Positions 8,519-17,547 of a DNA stretch of 61,006 nucleotides are shown one piece after another. The DNA lies in NCBI RefSeq assembly GCF_018881755.1, contig NZ_JACVPS010000017.1:1-61006 (forward strand), given 5' to 3'. The notes below the pieces were generated by a model that saw only the letters and a list, made by a program, of their open reading frames with translations, did not search any database and was not told the DNA's origin. This DNA is from Polynucleobacter finlandensis (GTDB taxonomy: Bacteria > Pseudomonadota > Gammaproteobacteria > Burkholderiales > Burkholderiaceae). Numbering within the stretch: position 1 is the stretch's first letter; every line of letters begins with the position of its first letter. The translations under genes and the position numbers were made by a program.

Positions 8519-8530
8519 CTGAGTACATCT

Positions 8531-9415
8531 ATGACCGGACTTTCATTCGAACTTTTATGCATGCAGTTGCTCACAGGCATTGCCTTGGGTAGCATCTATG
8601 CACTGCTTGCGCTTGGCTTATGTCTGATTTTTGGCATGCTCAACGTGGTGAATTTTGCGCATGGCGCATTCTTTATGGTCGGCGCATTCTTGGGCGTCTA
8701 TTTCCTGGGTATTACCGGCAATTTCTGGTTTAGCCTCATCCTGACCCCACTCGTTACTGGTGGCCTGGGCTTAATCACGGAGCGCTTCTTAGTGCGCCCA
8801 CTCTATGGTCGCGGACTTGACTACCCGCTACTCCTCACTTTTGGCCTCTCCTACGTTCTCATTGAAGCGATGCGAGTTACTTTTGGTATTGAAGGTCTCC
8901 CCTCCATTACGCCAGAGGGTTTAGGTGGGACCGTGGATGTTGGTATCGGCACCTTCCCTAAATATCGCTTATTCCTGATTGCGGCCACTGCATTCATTAT
9001 TTTTGCCGTCTGGTTGTTTATTCAAAAAACACGCTATGGACTCATTATCAAAGCGGGTGCTGCTGATCAAGAGATCGTCAAAGTCCTAGGTGTTGATATC
9101 GCCAAAGTATGGCTTTTGGTGTTTGGTATGGGGTGTGCCATTGCCGGCCTCTCCGGTATCTTGGCCTCACCAACCCGCTCAGTCAATCCAGAGATGGGCA
9201 TTCCGATTCTGGCGGAGTCTTTTGTTGTCACCGTAGTTGGTGGCATGGGTTCACCAGCTGGCGCAGTGGTTGCAGGCCTACTAGTTGGCATTGTCTACAG
9301 CATGACTTCACTCTTCTTCCCAGATCTTGCAGAGCTCTCTATCTTTGTTCTCATGGCTGTCGTCCTACTGATTCGTCCGCAGGGTTTATTCGGTAAAGCA
9401 GGAGCAATGGGCTAA
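8531..9415 (+). CDS. Branched-chain amino acid-type ABC transporter permease (LivH family)
   Basis: The 294 residues form about eight hydrophobic segments typical of LivH. Family motifs include GSIYALLALGLCLIFGMLNVVNFAHGAFFMVGA near the start and the late segment VVTVVGGMGSPAGAVVAG. It forms the inner-membrane channel with the LivM-type permease encoded 5 bp downstream. It follows the binding-protein gene after an 87-bp gap containing a terminator-like hairpin, so expression may be lower than that of the binding protein. Confidence 0.93.
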   Translation: MTGLSFELLCMQLLTGIALGSIYALLALGLCLIFGMLNVVNFAHGAFFMVGAFLGVYFLGITGNFWFSLILTPLVTGGLGLITERFLVRPLYGRGLDYPLLLTFGLSYVLIEAMRVTFGIEGLPSITPEGLGGTVDVGIGTFPKYRLFLIAATAFIIFAVWLFIQKTRYGLIIKAGAADQEIVKVLGVDIAKVWLLVFGMGCAIAGLSGILASPTRSVNPEMGIPILAESFVVTVVGGMGSPAGAVVAGLLVGIVYSMTSLFFPDLAELSIFVLMAVVLLIRPQGLFGKAGAMG

Positions 9416-9420
9416 GGCTC

Positions 9421-10389
9421 GTGAAAATTATGAACGCATTTTTTCAATTCATTGCTCGTCATCGACTGTTTGCCAGCATTCTGTTTTTGATGGTCTTCCC
9501 CTTCTTTATGCCGTATGAAGCCTTAGCTATCAATATCTTGATCTTTGGCTTGTTTGCCATGGGCTTTAACTTGCTGTTTGGTTATATGGGGTTGCTCTCC
9601 TTTGGGCACGCTGCATTTTTAGGAATTGGTAGCTACCTCACCGGCATCAGCATTGTTCATTACTCCCTCCCCTGGGGTACTGCAATCCTGATTGGCGTCA
9701 TTGGGGCGGCCATTGGTGGACTCATCATGGGCTTCTTAGCGATCCGCACACGGGGCATCTACTTCTCCATGGTGACGCTGGCGCTTGGCCAAATCGTTTA
9801 CTACATTTTTTATAAGGCAGAGAGTTTTACTGGTGGTGAGAACGGTTTACGGGGTGTAAAAGTGGAGACCTTCAACATCCTTGGCATACCAGTTGATTTT
9901 CTCAACCCCCTCACTAAGTACTACATCATTCTATTTTTTGTATCTATTGCCCTATGGCTAATCTCTCGCATCCTCAACTCTCCACTCGGCGCCGTCATGG
10001 AAGCCATTCGTGAAAATGAGAAGCGTGCAGCAGCCTGTGGATTTGATGTAACCAAAACTAAATTGCTGGTGTTTGTTTTATCCGCAGCCATCTGTGGATT
10101 GGCTGGATCGTTACGCGCATTACATTTATCGATTGTTCCTATTGATTCACTTCACTACCTGCAATCAGGCCAAGCTGTCATGATGAGCATCTTGGGTGGT
10201 ATGGGCACTTTCTTTGGACCGTTTGTAGGCGCTGCGGTCATGCTTTATTTAGAGGATGTTGTCACTACCTTCACAAAGCATTGGATGGCGGTCATTGGCC
10301 TAGTCTTTATGTTCTTTGTGCTGTTCTTCCCCAAAGGCATCTGGGGAACCATTCTGAGCAAGTTACGCATCAATCAGGATGTCCAATAA
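9421..10389 (+). CDS. Branched-chain amino acid-type ABC transporter permease (LivM family)
   Basis: This 322-residue membrane protein has the LivM signature: FGLFAMGFNLLFGYMGLLSF followed by GHAAFLGIGSYLTG, the EAIRENEKRAAACGFDV loop that contacts the ATPases, and SILGGMGTFFGPFVGA. The frame can begin with GTG at 9421 or ATG at 9430; neither is clearly favoured by a ribosome site. It pairs with the LivH-type permease upstream. Its last codons overlap the ATPase gene if that gene starts at 10379, a sign of translational coupling. Confidence 0.93.
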   Translation: MKIMNAFFQFIARHRLFASILFLMVFPFFMPYEALAINILIFGLFAMGFNLLFGYMGLLSFGHAAFLGIGSYLTGISIVHYSLPWGTAILIGVIGAAIGGLIMGFLAIRTRGIYFSMVTLALGQIVYYIFYKAESFTGGENGLRGVKVETFNILGIPVDFLNPLTKYYIILFFVSIALWLISRILNSPLGAVMEAIRENEKRAAACGFDVTKTKLLVFVLSAAICGLAGSLRALHLSIVPIDSLHYLQSGQAVMMSILGGMGTFFGPFVGAAVMLYLEDVVTTFTKHWMAVIGLVFMFFVLFFPKGIWGTILSKLRINQDVQ

Positions 10390-11146
10390 TATGAGCAACA
10401 TGGATCAAACCCCTATTCTTGAAGCACGTAATGTCAGTAAGAGCTTTGGCAAGTTCAAAGCATTGAATGATGTTTCAACCCGCTTCATGCCTGGCACTAT
10501 TACAGCCATCATCGGCCCTAATGGCGCAGGAAAAAGCACCTTCTTTAATGTCCTCAGCGGGGCATTCCCGCCCTCTAGCGGACAAATTCTATTTAATGGA
10601 AAAGATATCACCGGTATTCCACAGCATGAATTTGCGCGCATTGGTATTTCTAAAAGCTTTCAGATCACCAATGTTTTCAAACAACTGTCAGTTCATGAAA
10701 ACGTTCGCGTCGCTGCGCAAATGGAAACTTCGCGCTATAACTTTTTGAGTAATGCGAAAAACTATCGAAAGCCGATTGAGCTTGCCGATGAACTCTTACG
10801 TAGAGTGAACTTAGAACACTTACGCAATAAAACAACAGGTGATTTGGCTCATGGTCAGCAACGTGCACTAGAAATCGCTATGGCCTTAGCCTGCAACCCT
10901 AGCTTGCTATTGCTAGATGAACCCACCGCAGGAATGTCACCTGAAGAGACGATGGTCATGATGGATTTAATTCGCACTCTAGCCAGTGAAAGAACGGTCA
11001 TCCTAGTTGAGCACAAGATGAAACTGATCATGGGACTTTGCAAGCGAATTATCGTGCTTCATCATGGCGAATTTCTGGCAGAGGGAACTCCAGAAGAAAT
11101 TCAAAATAATGCAGAAGTGCGCCGCGTCTACCTAGGCCAAGGCTAA
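10379..11146 (+). CDS. ABC transporter ATP-binding protein (LivG family)
   Basis: The 255-residue ATPase has Walker A GPNGAGKST (residues 46-54), the LivG-type signature region TTGDLAHGQQRALEIAMALA, Walker B LLLLDEPTAGMSPEE and the switch histidine in VEHKM. It energises the importer with the LivF-type partner. The start may be 10379, overlapping the permease stop by 11 bp, or 10391, just after it; an AGGA lies upstream of both. The long insertion after the Q-loop (about residues 100-150) is normal for LivG. Confidence 0.93.
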   Translation: MSNNMSNMDQTPILEARNVSKSFGKFKALNDVSTRFMPGTITAIIGPNGAGKSTFFNVLSGAFPPSSGQILFNGKDITGIPQHEFARIGISKSFQITNVFKQLSVHENVRVAAQMETSRYNFLSNAKNYRKPIELADELLRRVNLEHLRNKTTGDLAHGQQRALEIAMALACNPSLLLLDEPTAGMSPEETMVMMDLIRTLASERTVILVEHKMKLIMGLCKRIIVLHHGEFLAEGTPEEIQNNAEVRRVYLGQG

Positions 11147-11163
11147 AGGAATTAAGGTTAAAT

Positions 11164-11868
11164 ATGTTGCGAGTAGAAAACTTAAATGCCTGGTACGACA
11201 GAAGCCATGTCTTACAAGGCGTATCCCTTGAAGTGAATAAGGGTGAAATTGTGACGCTCATGGGCCGTAACGGTGCCGGTAAAACCACTACCCTGCGCTC
11301 ACTCATGGGGCTTTTATCTAAGCGTCAAGGTAGCGCCTTTATCGATGGCACATCATTCTTGGATTTGGCCGCTCACGAACGCTATCACCTAGGCCTAGCT
11401 TATGTTCCGGAAGATCGCCGCATTGTTCCAGGGCTCACCGTTAAAGAAAATCTAGAATTAGGTGTGATCGCCAAAAAGAATCATGGCGATATCAGCGCCA
11501 TGGTCGACGAGATTGCCGAGATCTTCCCTCGCCTCAAAGAGCGCCTTCATCAAGACGGCACATCCATGTCTGGTGGTGAACAACAGATGCTAGCCATTGC
11601 CAGGGCAATGATCGGCAAGCCAAAGGTCATCCTCTTAGATGAGCCATCGGAAGGCATCATGCCGGTCCTCGTAGATGAAATGTTCGAACTCTTTTTAAAG
11701 CTGAAGCAGCAAGGTCTGACCATTTTGCTTGTCGAACAAAATGTCCAGCAGGCGCTGAGGATTTCCGATAGGGCTTATATTCTGGATCAGGGTGAAATTG
11801 TGTTTCATGACACCGCTCAGAATCTTTTAGAAAACGATGAGATTCAGCAGAAATATTGCGCTGTTTAA
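11164..11868 (+). CDS. ABC transporter ATP-binding protein (LivF family)
   Basis: This 234-residue ATPase has Walker A GRNGAGKTT (34-42), YVPEDRRIVPGLTVKENLELG, signature MSGGEQQMLAIARAM, Walker B VILLDEPSEGI and switch VEQNV. It is the second nucleotide-binding subunit of the Liv-type importer and closes the transporter operon. An AAGG ribosome site precedes the start. Its last 4 bp overlap the stop of the converging YqaA-like gene, leaving no room for a separate terminator. Confidence 0.93.
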   Translation: MLRVENLNAWYDRSHVLQGVSLEVNKGEIVTLMGRNGAGKTTTLRSLMGLLSKRQGSAFIDGTSFLDLAAHERYHLGLAYVPEDRRIVPGLTVKENLELGVIAKKNHGDISAMVDEIAEIFPRLKERLHQDGTSMSGGEQQMLAIARAMIGKPKVILLDEPSEGIMPVLVDEMFELFLKLKQQGLTILLVEQNVQQALRISDRAYILDQGEIVFHDTAQNLLENDEIQQKYCAV

Positions 11869-12368
11869 ATTAAATGAAGCCAGTGGCCTAACTGGTGCCA
11901 AACACTATCTGGCACTAGAGTGAGCAACCATGTCATGGTGAGGTAGCGAAGAAGCTTCCCAAAAAACATATAGATCAAACATGGTGCCCATGCAAGGCGC
12001 AACCATCCAGCTGCTAAGCACAAAGGATCCCCCAAACCGGGTAGCCAAGATAAGAGCAGCACCTTTGGTCCATGCTGTTCTAGCCACGCTTTCACCCGAC
12101 CATTTTGCGGGCCCTTAAGTGACTTCAGTTTGCTATGGGCAAGTAAGCCTAGCCACCAATCAAACATGCCGCCGCAGGTATTGCCTATCGTGGCAATCAA
12201 TATCGCAATCCAATAGAGGTGTGGATTAACTGTGATGTAGCCAAATAAGATGGGTTCTGATCCAACCGGTACAAGAGTTGCAGAAATGAAGGCACTGAGA
12301 AAAACTGCTGGCAATCCAATTGATGGCATTCCAAACCATCCAAAGAAATGCTCAAACATTTGCTCCAT
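11865..12368 (-). CDS. YqaA-like DedA-superfamily membrane protein
   Basis: The 167-residue protein has several membrane segments and the pattern FLSAFISATLVPVGSEPILFG and ATIGNTCGGMFDWWLG seen in the small YqaA branch of the VTT/SNARE-associated (DedA) superfamily. DedA proteins move phospholipid carriers across the inner membrane; the function of the YqaA branch is not settled. Its start overlaps the stop of the CoA-transferase gene upstream by one base (TAATG), so the two share a transcript. Its place in a catabolic island may be chance. Confidence 0.82.
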   Translation of the reverse strand: MEQMFEHFFGWFGMPSIGLPAVFLSAFISATLVPVGSEPILFGYITVNPHLYWIAILIATIGNTCGGMFDWWLGLLAHSKLKSLKGPQNGRVKAWLEQHGPKVLLLSWLPGLGDPLCLAAGWLRLAWAPCLIYMFFGKLLRYLTMTWLLTLVPDSVWHQLGHWLHLI

Positions 12369-13573
12369 TAAGCGAGTACCCCGGATTTTTTGAGGATAGC
12401 GATTTGTTCTTCAGTCAAACCGGCTGATTTCATAATCTGATCAGTATGCTCCCCCAGAGTTGGCGCCCGATGACGAATAGCGCCAGGATTCTGTGAGAGT
12501 TTTGGAATGATTCCAGGCACTTGTACCTTGAGGCCATCAGCACTCTCTACGGTTTCGATCACACCACGCGCCTGATAATGCGGATCTTCGGCAATATCCT
12601 TGGCTGTGTATATTTTTCCAGATGGCACTTGTGCCTGAATCAAACCCTTTAGTACCTCATCTAAGCCAAGGGTAGCAGTCCAAGTATTAATAGCTGCGTC
12701 AATCTCTACAACTCGCTTAGCCCTACCATCGTTCTGGGCCAGACTTGGGTCATCGCCCAAATCAGATCTACCAATGAGCGTCATTAAACGCTTAAAGATA
12801 GAGTCACCATTGCCAGCAATCAGGACGTACTGACCATCACCACAGCGGTAAGCATTGGAAGGAGCAATGCCAGGCAAAGCGCCTCCAGCAGGCTGACGAA
12901 TAGCGCCGAAGACTGAATACTCTGGCAGCAGACTCTCCGTTAAATTAAAGATAGATTCATAAAGGGCCACATCAATCATCTGCCCTTCACCACCACGCGC
13001 ATCACGCTCATACAAAGCAAGCAAAACACCTAGGGCGCCATGCAAGCCAGCAATAGTGTCGCCCAGTGATACTCCTGCACGCACAGGAATTTCATTAGGG
13101 TGCCCAGTGATGTAGCGCAGACCAGCCATGGCCTCGCCAATCGCTGCAAAACCCGGTTCATCTCGTTTTGGTCCATCTTGCCCATATCCAGAAATGCGCA
13201 GCATGATGAGTTTAGGATTAGCTTGGTGTAATGCCTCCCAGCCCAATCCCCACTTTTCTAAAGTACCAGGACGAAAATTCTCGATCACAACATCTGCTTC
13301 TAGCGCCAAACGACGTGCTATCTCTTGACCTTCTTTGACGCGTAAGTCCAAGCAGATGGATTGCTTGTTACGCGAGTGTGCTTGCCACCATACAGAGGTG
13401 CCTTGATGAAGCATGCGCCACTTACGTAAGGGGTCGCCTTCACCTGGAGATTCAACCTTAACAATTTCAGCGCCAAAATCAGCTAACGTTTTAGATGCAA
13501 AGGGGCCGGCAATCAATTGCCCCAGTTCTAAAACTTTAATTCCTAAAAGTATCTGTTTGGGCTTTAAATTCAT
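12368..13573 (-). CDS. Class III (CaiB/BaiF) CoA-transferase
   Basis: This 401-residue protein has the CaiB fold signatures: LELGQLIAGPFASKTLADFGAEIVKVE at the start, NKQSICLDLR, VVIENFRPGTLEKWGLGWE and YGQDGPKRDEPGF. The aspartate in SLGDTIAGLHG matches the catalytic aspartate that carries the acyl-CoA intermediate. Such enzymes move CoA between carboxylic acids. It diverges from an acyl-CoA dehydrogenase gene across 125 bp and likely activates an intermediate of the pathway. The C-terminal dimer tail (TLGEHTDQIM) is present, so the gene is full length. Confidence 0.9.
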   Translation of the reverse strand: MNLKPKQILLGIKVLELGQLIAGPFASKTLADFGAEIVKVESPGEGDPLRKWRMLHQGTSVWWQAHSRNKQSICLDLRVKEGQEIARRLALEADVVIENFRPGTLEKWGLGWEALHQANPKLIMLRISGYGQDGPKRDEPGFAAIGEAMAGLRYITGHPNEIPVRAGVSLGDTIAGLHGALGVLLALYERDARGGEGQMIDVALYESIFNLTESLLPEYSVFGAIRQPAGGALPGIAPSNAYRCGDGQYVLIAGNGDSIFKRLMTLIGRSDLGDDPSLAQNDGRAKRVVEIDAAINTWTATLGLDEVLKGLIQAQVPSGKIYTAKDIAEDPHYQARGVIETVESADGLKVQVPGIIPKLSQNPGAIRHRAPTLGEHTDQIMKSAGLTEEQIAILKKSGVLA

Positions 13574-13698
13574 ATTCTTTTCAAAGTCTTATGGACGATT
13601 GTTTATCTTAATACGCTATTTTCACGGATTTTCAAAACTTGCTTAAACTATCAGTAATAGCCCTTAATGTGCTGTAAATCATAACAATAGAGACTTCA

Positions 13699-14868
13699 AT
13701 GAACCACCCTATTCCCAAGCCAGATCAATATCAAGATATGCGGGAGGCATTACGCGACCTGTGCGGCAGTTTTGACTCCGCTTATTGGCAAAAAGTAGAT
13801 CATGAGCGCGCCTATCCTGAAGCATTTGTAGATGCTATGGCACAAGCAGGATGGTTGGCTGCCCTGATTCCTGAAGAATACGGCGGGTCTGGGCTCGGGC
13901 TGGCTGAAGCCTCAGTGATCATGGAAGAGATTAATTTCTCTGGCGGCAATGCAGGCTCTTGCCATGGTCAGATGTACAACATGGGAACTTTGCTACGCCA
14001 TGGTTCTGACACTCAAAAGCAGCTATATCTTCCAAAGATTGCTACCGGTGAATTACGACTACAAACAATGGCGGTTACTGAACCCACAACAGGGACTGAC
14101 ACCACCAAACTGAAAACGACGGCCGTTAAGAAGGGTGATAAATACATCATCAACGGTCAAAAAGTATGGATCTCCCGCATTCAGCATTCTGATTTGATGA
14201 TTCTTTTAGCGCGTACCACTCCCCTTGCGGAAGTGAAGAAAAAATCTGAAGGAATGTCGATCTTCATAGTCAACTTAAAAGATGCGCTCGGCAAGGGCAT
14301 GGAAATTTCACCGATTGCCAATATGGTCAATCATGAAACCAATGAAGTGTTCTTTGATAACCTGGAGATTCCTGCAGAGAACCTGATCGGCCAAGAAGGT
14401 TTAGGCTTTAAATACATCTTGGATGGTCTCAATGCAGAGCGCGTTCTGATCGCAGCTGAATGCATTGGCGATGCCTATTGGTTCATAGACAAGGCTAGAC
14501 GCTATGCCAATGATCGCATCGTGTTCGATCGCCCTATCGGCAAAAACCAAGGGGTCCAATTTCCGATTGCGGATGCTTTCATTGAGACTGAAGCCGCCAA
14601 TCTCATGCGCTTTAAGGCTTGCGAGTTGTTTGATAACAAACAATCTTGTGGTGCAGAAGCAAACATGGCTAAGTATCTTGCTGCTAAAGCTTCATGGGAA
14701 GCGGCTAATGTCTGCCTACAAACTCACGGTGGCTTTGGATTTGCTAATGAGTATGATGTCGAGCGGAAGTTTAGAGAAACGCGCCTATACCAAGTGGCGC
14801 CAATCTCAACGAATTTGATTTACTCCTATATCGCAGAACACGTTCTTGGTTTACCAAGATCGTTCTAA
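13699..14868 (+). CDS. Acyl-CoA dehydrogenase family protein
   Basis: The 389 residues cover all three acyl-CoA dehydrogenase domains: an N-terminal helical domain with GWLAALIPEEYGGSGLG, the FAD-binding beta-domain with MAVTEPTTGTDTTKLKT and YIINGQKVWISRI, and a C-terminal domain with LQTHGGFGFANEYDVERKFRETR. It would oxidise an acyl-CoA at the alpha-beta bond using an electron-transfer flavoprotein. It is followed 13 bp later by a CoA-transferase, which suggests one makes the CoA ester used by the other. The substrate is not evident. Confidence 0.92.
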   Translation: MNHPIPKPDQYQDMREALRDLCGSFDSAYWQKVDHERAYPEAFVDAMAQAGWLAALIPEEYGGSGLGLAEASVIMEEINFSGGNAGSCHGQMYNMGTLLRHGSDTQKQLYLPKIATGELRLQTMAVTEPTTGTDTTKLKTTAVKKGDKYIINGQKVWISRIQHSDLMILLARTTPLAEVKKKSEGMSIFIVNLKDALGKGMEISPIANMVNHETNEVFFDNLEIPAENLIGQEGLGFKYILDGLNAERVLIAAECIGDAYWFIDKARRYANDRIVFDRPIGKNQGVQFPIADAFIETEAANLMRFKACELFDNKQSCGAEANMAKYLAAKASWEAANVCLQTHGGFGFANEYDVERKFRETRLYQVAPISTNLIYSYIAEHVLGLPRSF

Positions 14869-14881
14869 GAGAAAATCTGAC

Positions 14882-16075
14882 ATGACATCAAAACAGGTTC
14901 GCCCACTTGACGGCATAACTGTTGTTTCCTTAGAGCATGCTATTGCTGCTCCTTTTTGTACGCGCCAACTCGCTGACCTCGGTGCGCGAGTCATCAAAAT
15001 CGAACGTCCTGGCCTTGGCGATTTTGCTCGTGCCTACGACAAACAAGTCAATGGACTGTGCTCCCATTTTGTTTGGGTCAATCGCTCCAAAGAAAGTCTG
15101 ACATTAGATCTAAAGCAAGCATCAGCATTAGCAGCGCTCAAAACTTTACTAAAGACAGCCGATGTTTTGGTGCAAAACTTGGCTCCAGGTGCTGCAGCCC
15201 GCATGGGCCTTACTGCTGAAGCATTGCAAAAGGAGAATCCACAACTCATTCTGTGTGATATCTCCGGTTACGGTAATGACGGCCCTTACCGCGACAAGAA
15301 GGCTTATGACTTGCTGATTCAGAGTGAGGCCGGCTTCTTATCGGTCACTGGTACACCAGAAACGCCAAGTAAATCCGGTAACTCAATTGCCGACATTGCT
15401 GCAGGCATGTATGCCTATACCAATATTCTTGCCGCCCTTCTACAAAGAGGCAAAACAGGTAAAGGCTCAGTCATCGATATTTCCATGTTGGAATCATTAA
15501 GTGAGTGGATGAGTTTTCCAATGTATTACGCCTTTGATGGCGCGGAGCCACCCCCTCGAAATGGTGCATCACATGCCACCATCTACCCATACGGCCCTTT
15601 TAAGGCGGGGGATGGTGGGACTGTCATGTTGGGTCTGCAAAACGAACGTGAGTGGGTGCAGTTCTGTGAAGTTGTGTTGGAAAATGTTGCCCTAGGCAAA
15701 GATGAACGCTTCAACCAAAACTTCAAGCGCAATGAAAAGCGTGATGAACTGCTAGCCATTATTGATGCTTGCTTTAGCAAACTCACTACTGAGCAGGTCA
15801 TTGCCAAATTAGAAGCAGCACAAATTGCAAATGCACGACTAAATGATATGGCTGGACTTTGGAAGCATGATCAACTCAAAGCCCGTAATCGCTGGGTCGA
15901 TGTCGATACACCGGTAGGTCAGATCCCTGCACTGCTTCCGCCCGGCCTGAACGATAGTTATGAGTATCGAATGGATGCCATTCCAGCCGTGGGCGAGCAT
16001 ACCCACACAATCCTCTCTGAAATTGGTCTCAGTGAAAAGCAAATCCAGGGGATGGCTAAAAGCCAAGCGATTTAA
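14882..16075 (+). CDS. Class III (CaiB/BaiF) CoA-transferase
   Basis: A second CaiB/BaiF enzyme of 397 residues. It shows VVSLEHAIAAPFCTRQLADL followed by GARVIKIERPGLGD, LVQNLAPGAAARMGL, ISGYGNDGPYRDKKAYD and the catalytic-aspartate region SIADIAAGMYAYTNI. The EHAIAAP/HFVWVNRSKESL form recalls mesaconyl-CoA C1-C4 transferase and succinyl-CoA-dependent transferase subfamilies, but I cannot assign one. The frame extends back to 14846 inside the dehydrogenase gene; I place the start at the ATG at 14882, where the domain begins. It ends 4 bp inside the converging cardiolipin synthase gene. Confidence 0.9.
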   Translation: MTSKQVRPLDGITVVSLEHAIAAPFCTRQLADLGARVIKIERPGLGDFARAYDKQVNGLCSHFVWVNRSKESLTLDLKQASALAALKTLLKTADVLVQNLAPGAAARMGLTAEALQKENPQLILCDISGYGNDGPYRDKKAYDLLIQSEAGFLSVTGTPETPSKSGNSIADIAAGMYAYTNILAALLQRGKTGKGSVIDISMLESLSEWMSFPMYYAFDGAEPPPRNGASHATIYPYGPFKAGDGGTVMLGLQNEREWVQFCEVVLENVALGKDERFNQNFKRNEKRDELLAIIDACFSKLTTEQVIAKLEAAQIANARLNDMAGLWKHDQLKARNRWVDVDTPVGQIPALLPPGLNDSYEYRMDAIPAVGEHTHTILSEIGLSEKQIQGMAKSQAI

Positions 16076-17547
16076 AGTAGCGGCGAAGCCAGGTGCGCTG
16101 CATTTTCTAATAAAGTGCGCCACCGCGGCTGATTCGCCCAAGCCTGCGCATCAACAAAATCAGACTGCTTCAAGTAAGAATCAACGAGCACTTCAAGCTT
16201 CGCGCAAAAATCTTCGTTGTACACAATCAGACTAATCTCGAAGTTCAAACGCAGGCTACGCTGATCAAAATTCACAGATCCAAAGATTGCAATGCGCTTA
16301 TCAATCAACATGCTCTTAGTGTGTAAAAGACCGCCACGGAATTCTGCGATATTGACACCAGCACTTAAGAGGTCGCTATAGATGCTGCGACTACTCCAGG
16401 CCACCAAAGTAGAGTCATTCAGCTTAGGCACAATTAAAGTGACCTTGACGCCTCGATTGGCTGCAGCCATCATCGCCTGAATCAAACCATCATCAGGTCC
16501 AAAATATGGCGTGGTAATGGTGAGCTCCTCTCGCGCATCCATGATTGCCGAAAGTAAAACCTGATACAAAATATCATCGCGATAAACGGGGCCAGAGGCA
16601 AATTCTTGAGCCAATGCTCCACCTGCCCGAGTAGTAATTTCAGGGTCCGGATCATTGAACTTCGTGACGCTTGTAGTTGCAACGCTCCAGTCAAAAAGAA
16701 AAGTGAGATCAAATTGAGAAACCACTGGCCCCTCAATTCTCACTAAGGCATCAACCCACTCGCCTACCCCAGAATCCTGCTTAAAGGTACGTGGATCAAC
16801 CATATTCATGCTGCCCGTCCAGGCAACAGCCCCGTCAATCACAAATATTTTTCGGTGAAGGCGAATATCGGCACGACGAAACTGAAAGCGGCCAATTTGA
16901 ATCGGTAGAGCTTCAGTCACCTGAATTCCAGAATTTCTGAAACGTGCTGGCCACTTTGATTTCAGCCAGTCTTTACTACCCAAGGAATCCAATAAAACTC
17001 GGCAGGCGACCCCGCGCTGTGCCGCAGCGATCAATGCTTCTCCAACCCGGTCAGCATCACCTCCTAAGGCCCAGATGTAGAACTCAAGATGTAAACTTTT
17101 CTTGGCACCATTAATGGCATCAATAAACTTTTGCAAAATCTCTAAGGAGTTCGTAAATAACTCAATATGATTGCCCGCTATAGCCGGTGAGCCATTTTTA
17201 GATTCAGCTAAAAGACTTAATGCCCTACCCTCTAAAGGCAGCAGTTTACGATCTTCCCGAAACCTTTGGCGCATGTTGCCAGTAATTGCAACATAGTCTT
17301 TACTCATACGATCGATTTTCAACATCAGACTTCGCCCCACAGGACGCTCCCCGATCAATACATACAAGGCAACACCAAGCAGGGGTAATAAAATAACAAT
17401 TAAGAGCCAGGCGAAGGCGACGCCCACTGGCCTTCTCACAGAAATCAGACGAATAAAGAATGTGATAACAATCGCAGCATGGATTGGGGTTAGCCAAAAC
17501 AAATTGAAGTTAAAAAATTCATCTAGAAAAAAAGCAATCAAATTCAT
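16072..17547 (-). CDS. cls: Cardiolipin synthase (phospholipase D family)
   Basis: The 491-residue protein has two N-terminal membrane helices (about 1-55, with RRPVGVAFAWLLIVILLP), then two HKD motifs of the phospholipase D superfamily: LHRKIFVIDGAVAWTGSMN and LHTKSMLIDKRIAIFGSVNF. It joins two phosphatidyl groups to make cardiolipin in the inner membrane. Two transmembrane segments plus this length fit ClsA-type enzymes. Its start overlaps the stop of the EEP-family gene upstream (ATGA). Pairing of an EEP gene with a cardiolipin synthase is also seen in the E. coli ybhP-clsB locus, so the link is probably functional. Confidence 0.92.
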   Translation of the reverse strand: MNLIAFFLDEFFNFNLFWLTPIHAAIVITFFIRLISVRRPVGVAFAWLLIVILLPLLGVALYVLIGERPVGRSLMLKIDRMSKDYVAITGNMRQRFREDRKLLPLEGRALSLLAESKNGSPAIAGNHIELFTNSLEILQKFIDAINGAKKSLHLEFYIWALGGDADRVGEALIAAAQRGVACRVLLDSLGSKDWLKSKWPARFRNSGIQVTEALPIQIGRFQFRRADIRLHRKIFVIDGAVAWTGSMNMVDPRTFKQDSGVGEWVDALVRIEGPVVSQFDLTFLFDWSVATTSVTKFNDPDPEITTRAGGALAQEFASGPVYRDDILYQVLLSAIMDAREELTITTPYFGPDDGLIQAMMAAANRGVKVTLIVPKLNDSTLVAWSSRSIYSDLLSAGVNIAEFRGGLLHTKSMLIDKRIAIFGSVNFDQRSLRLNFEISLIVYNEDFCAKLEVLVDSYLKQSDFVDAQAWANQPRWRTLLENAAHLASPLL

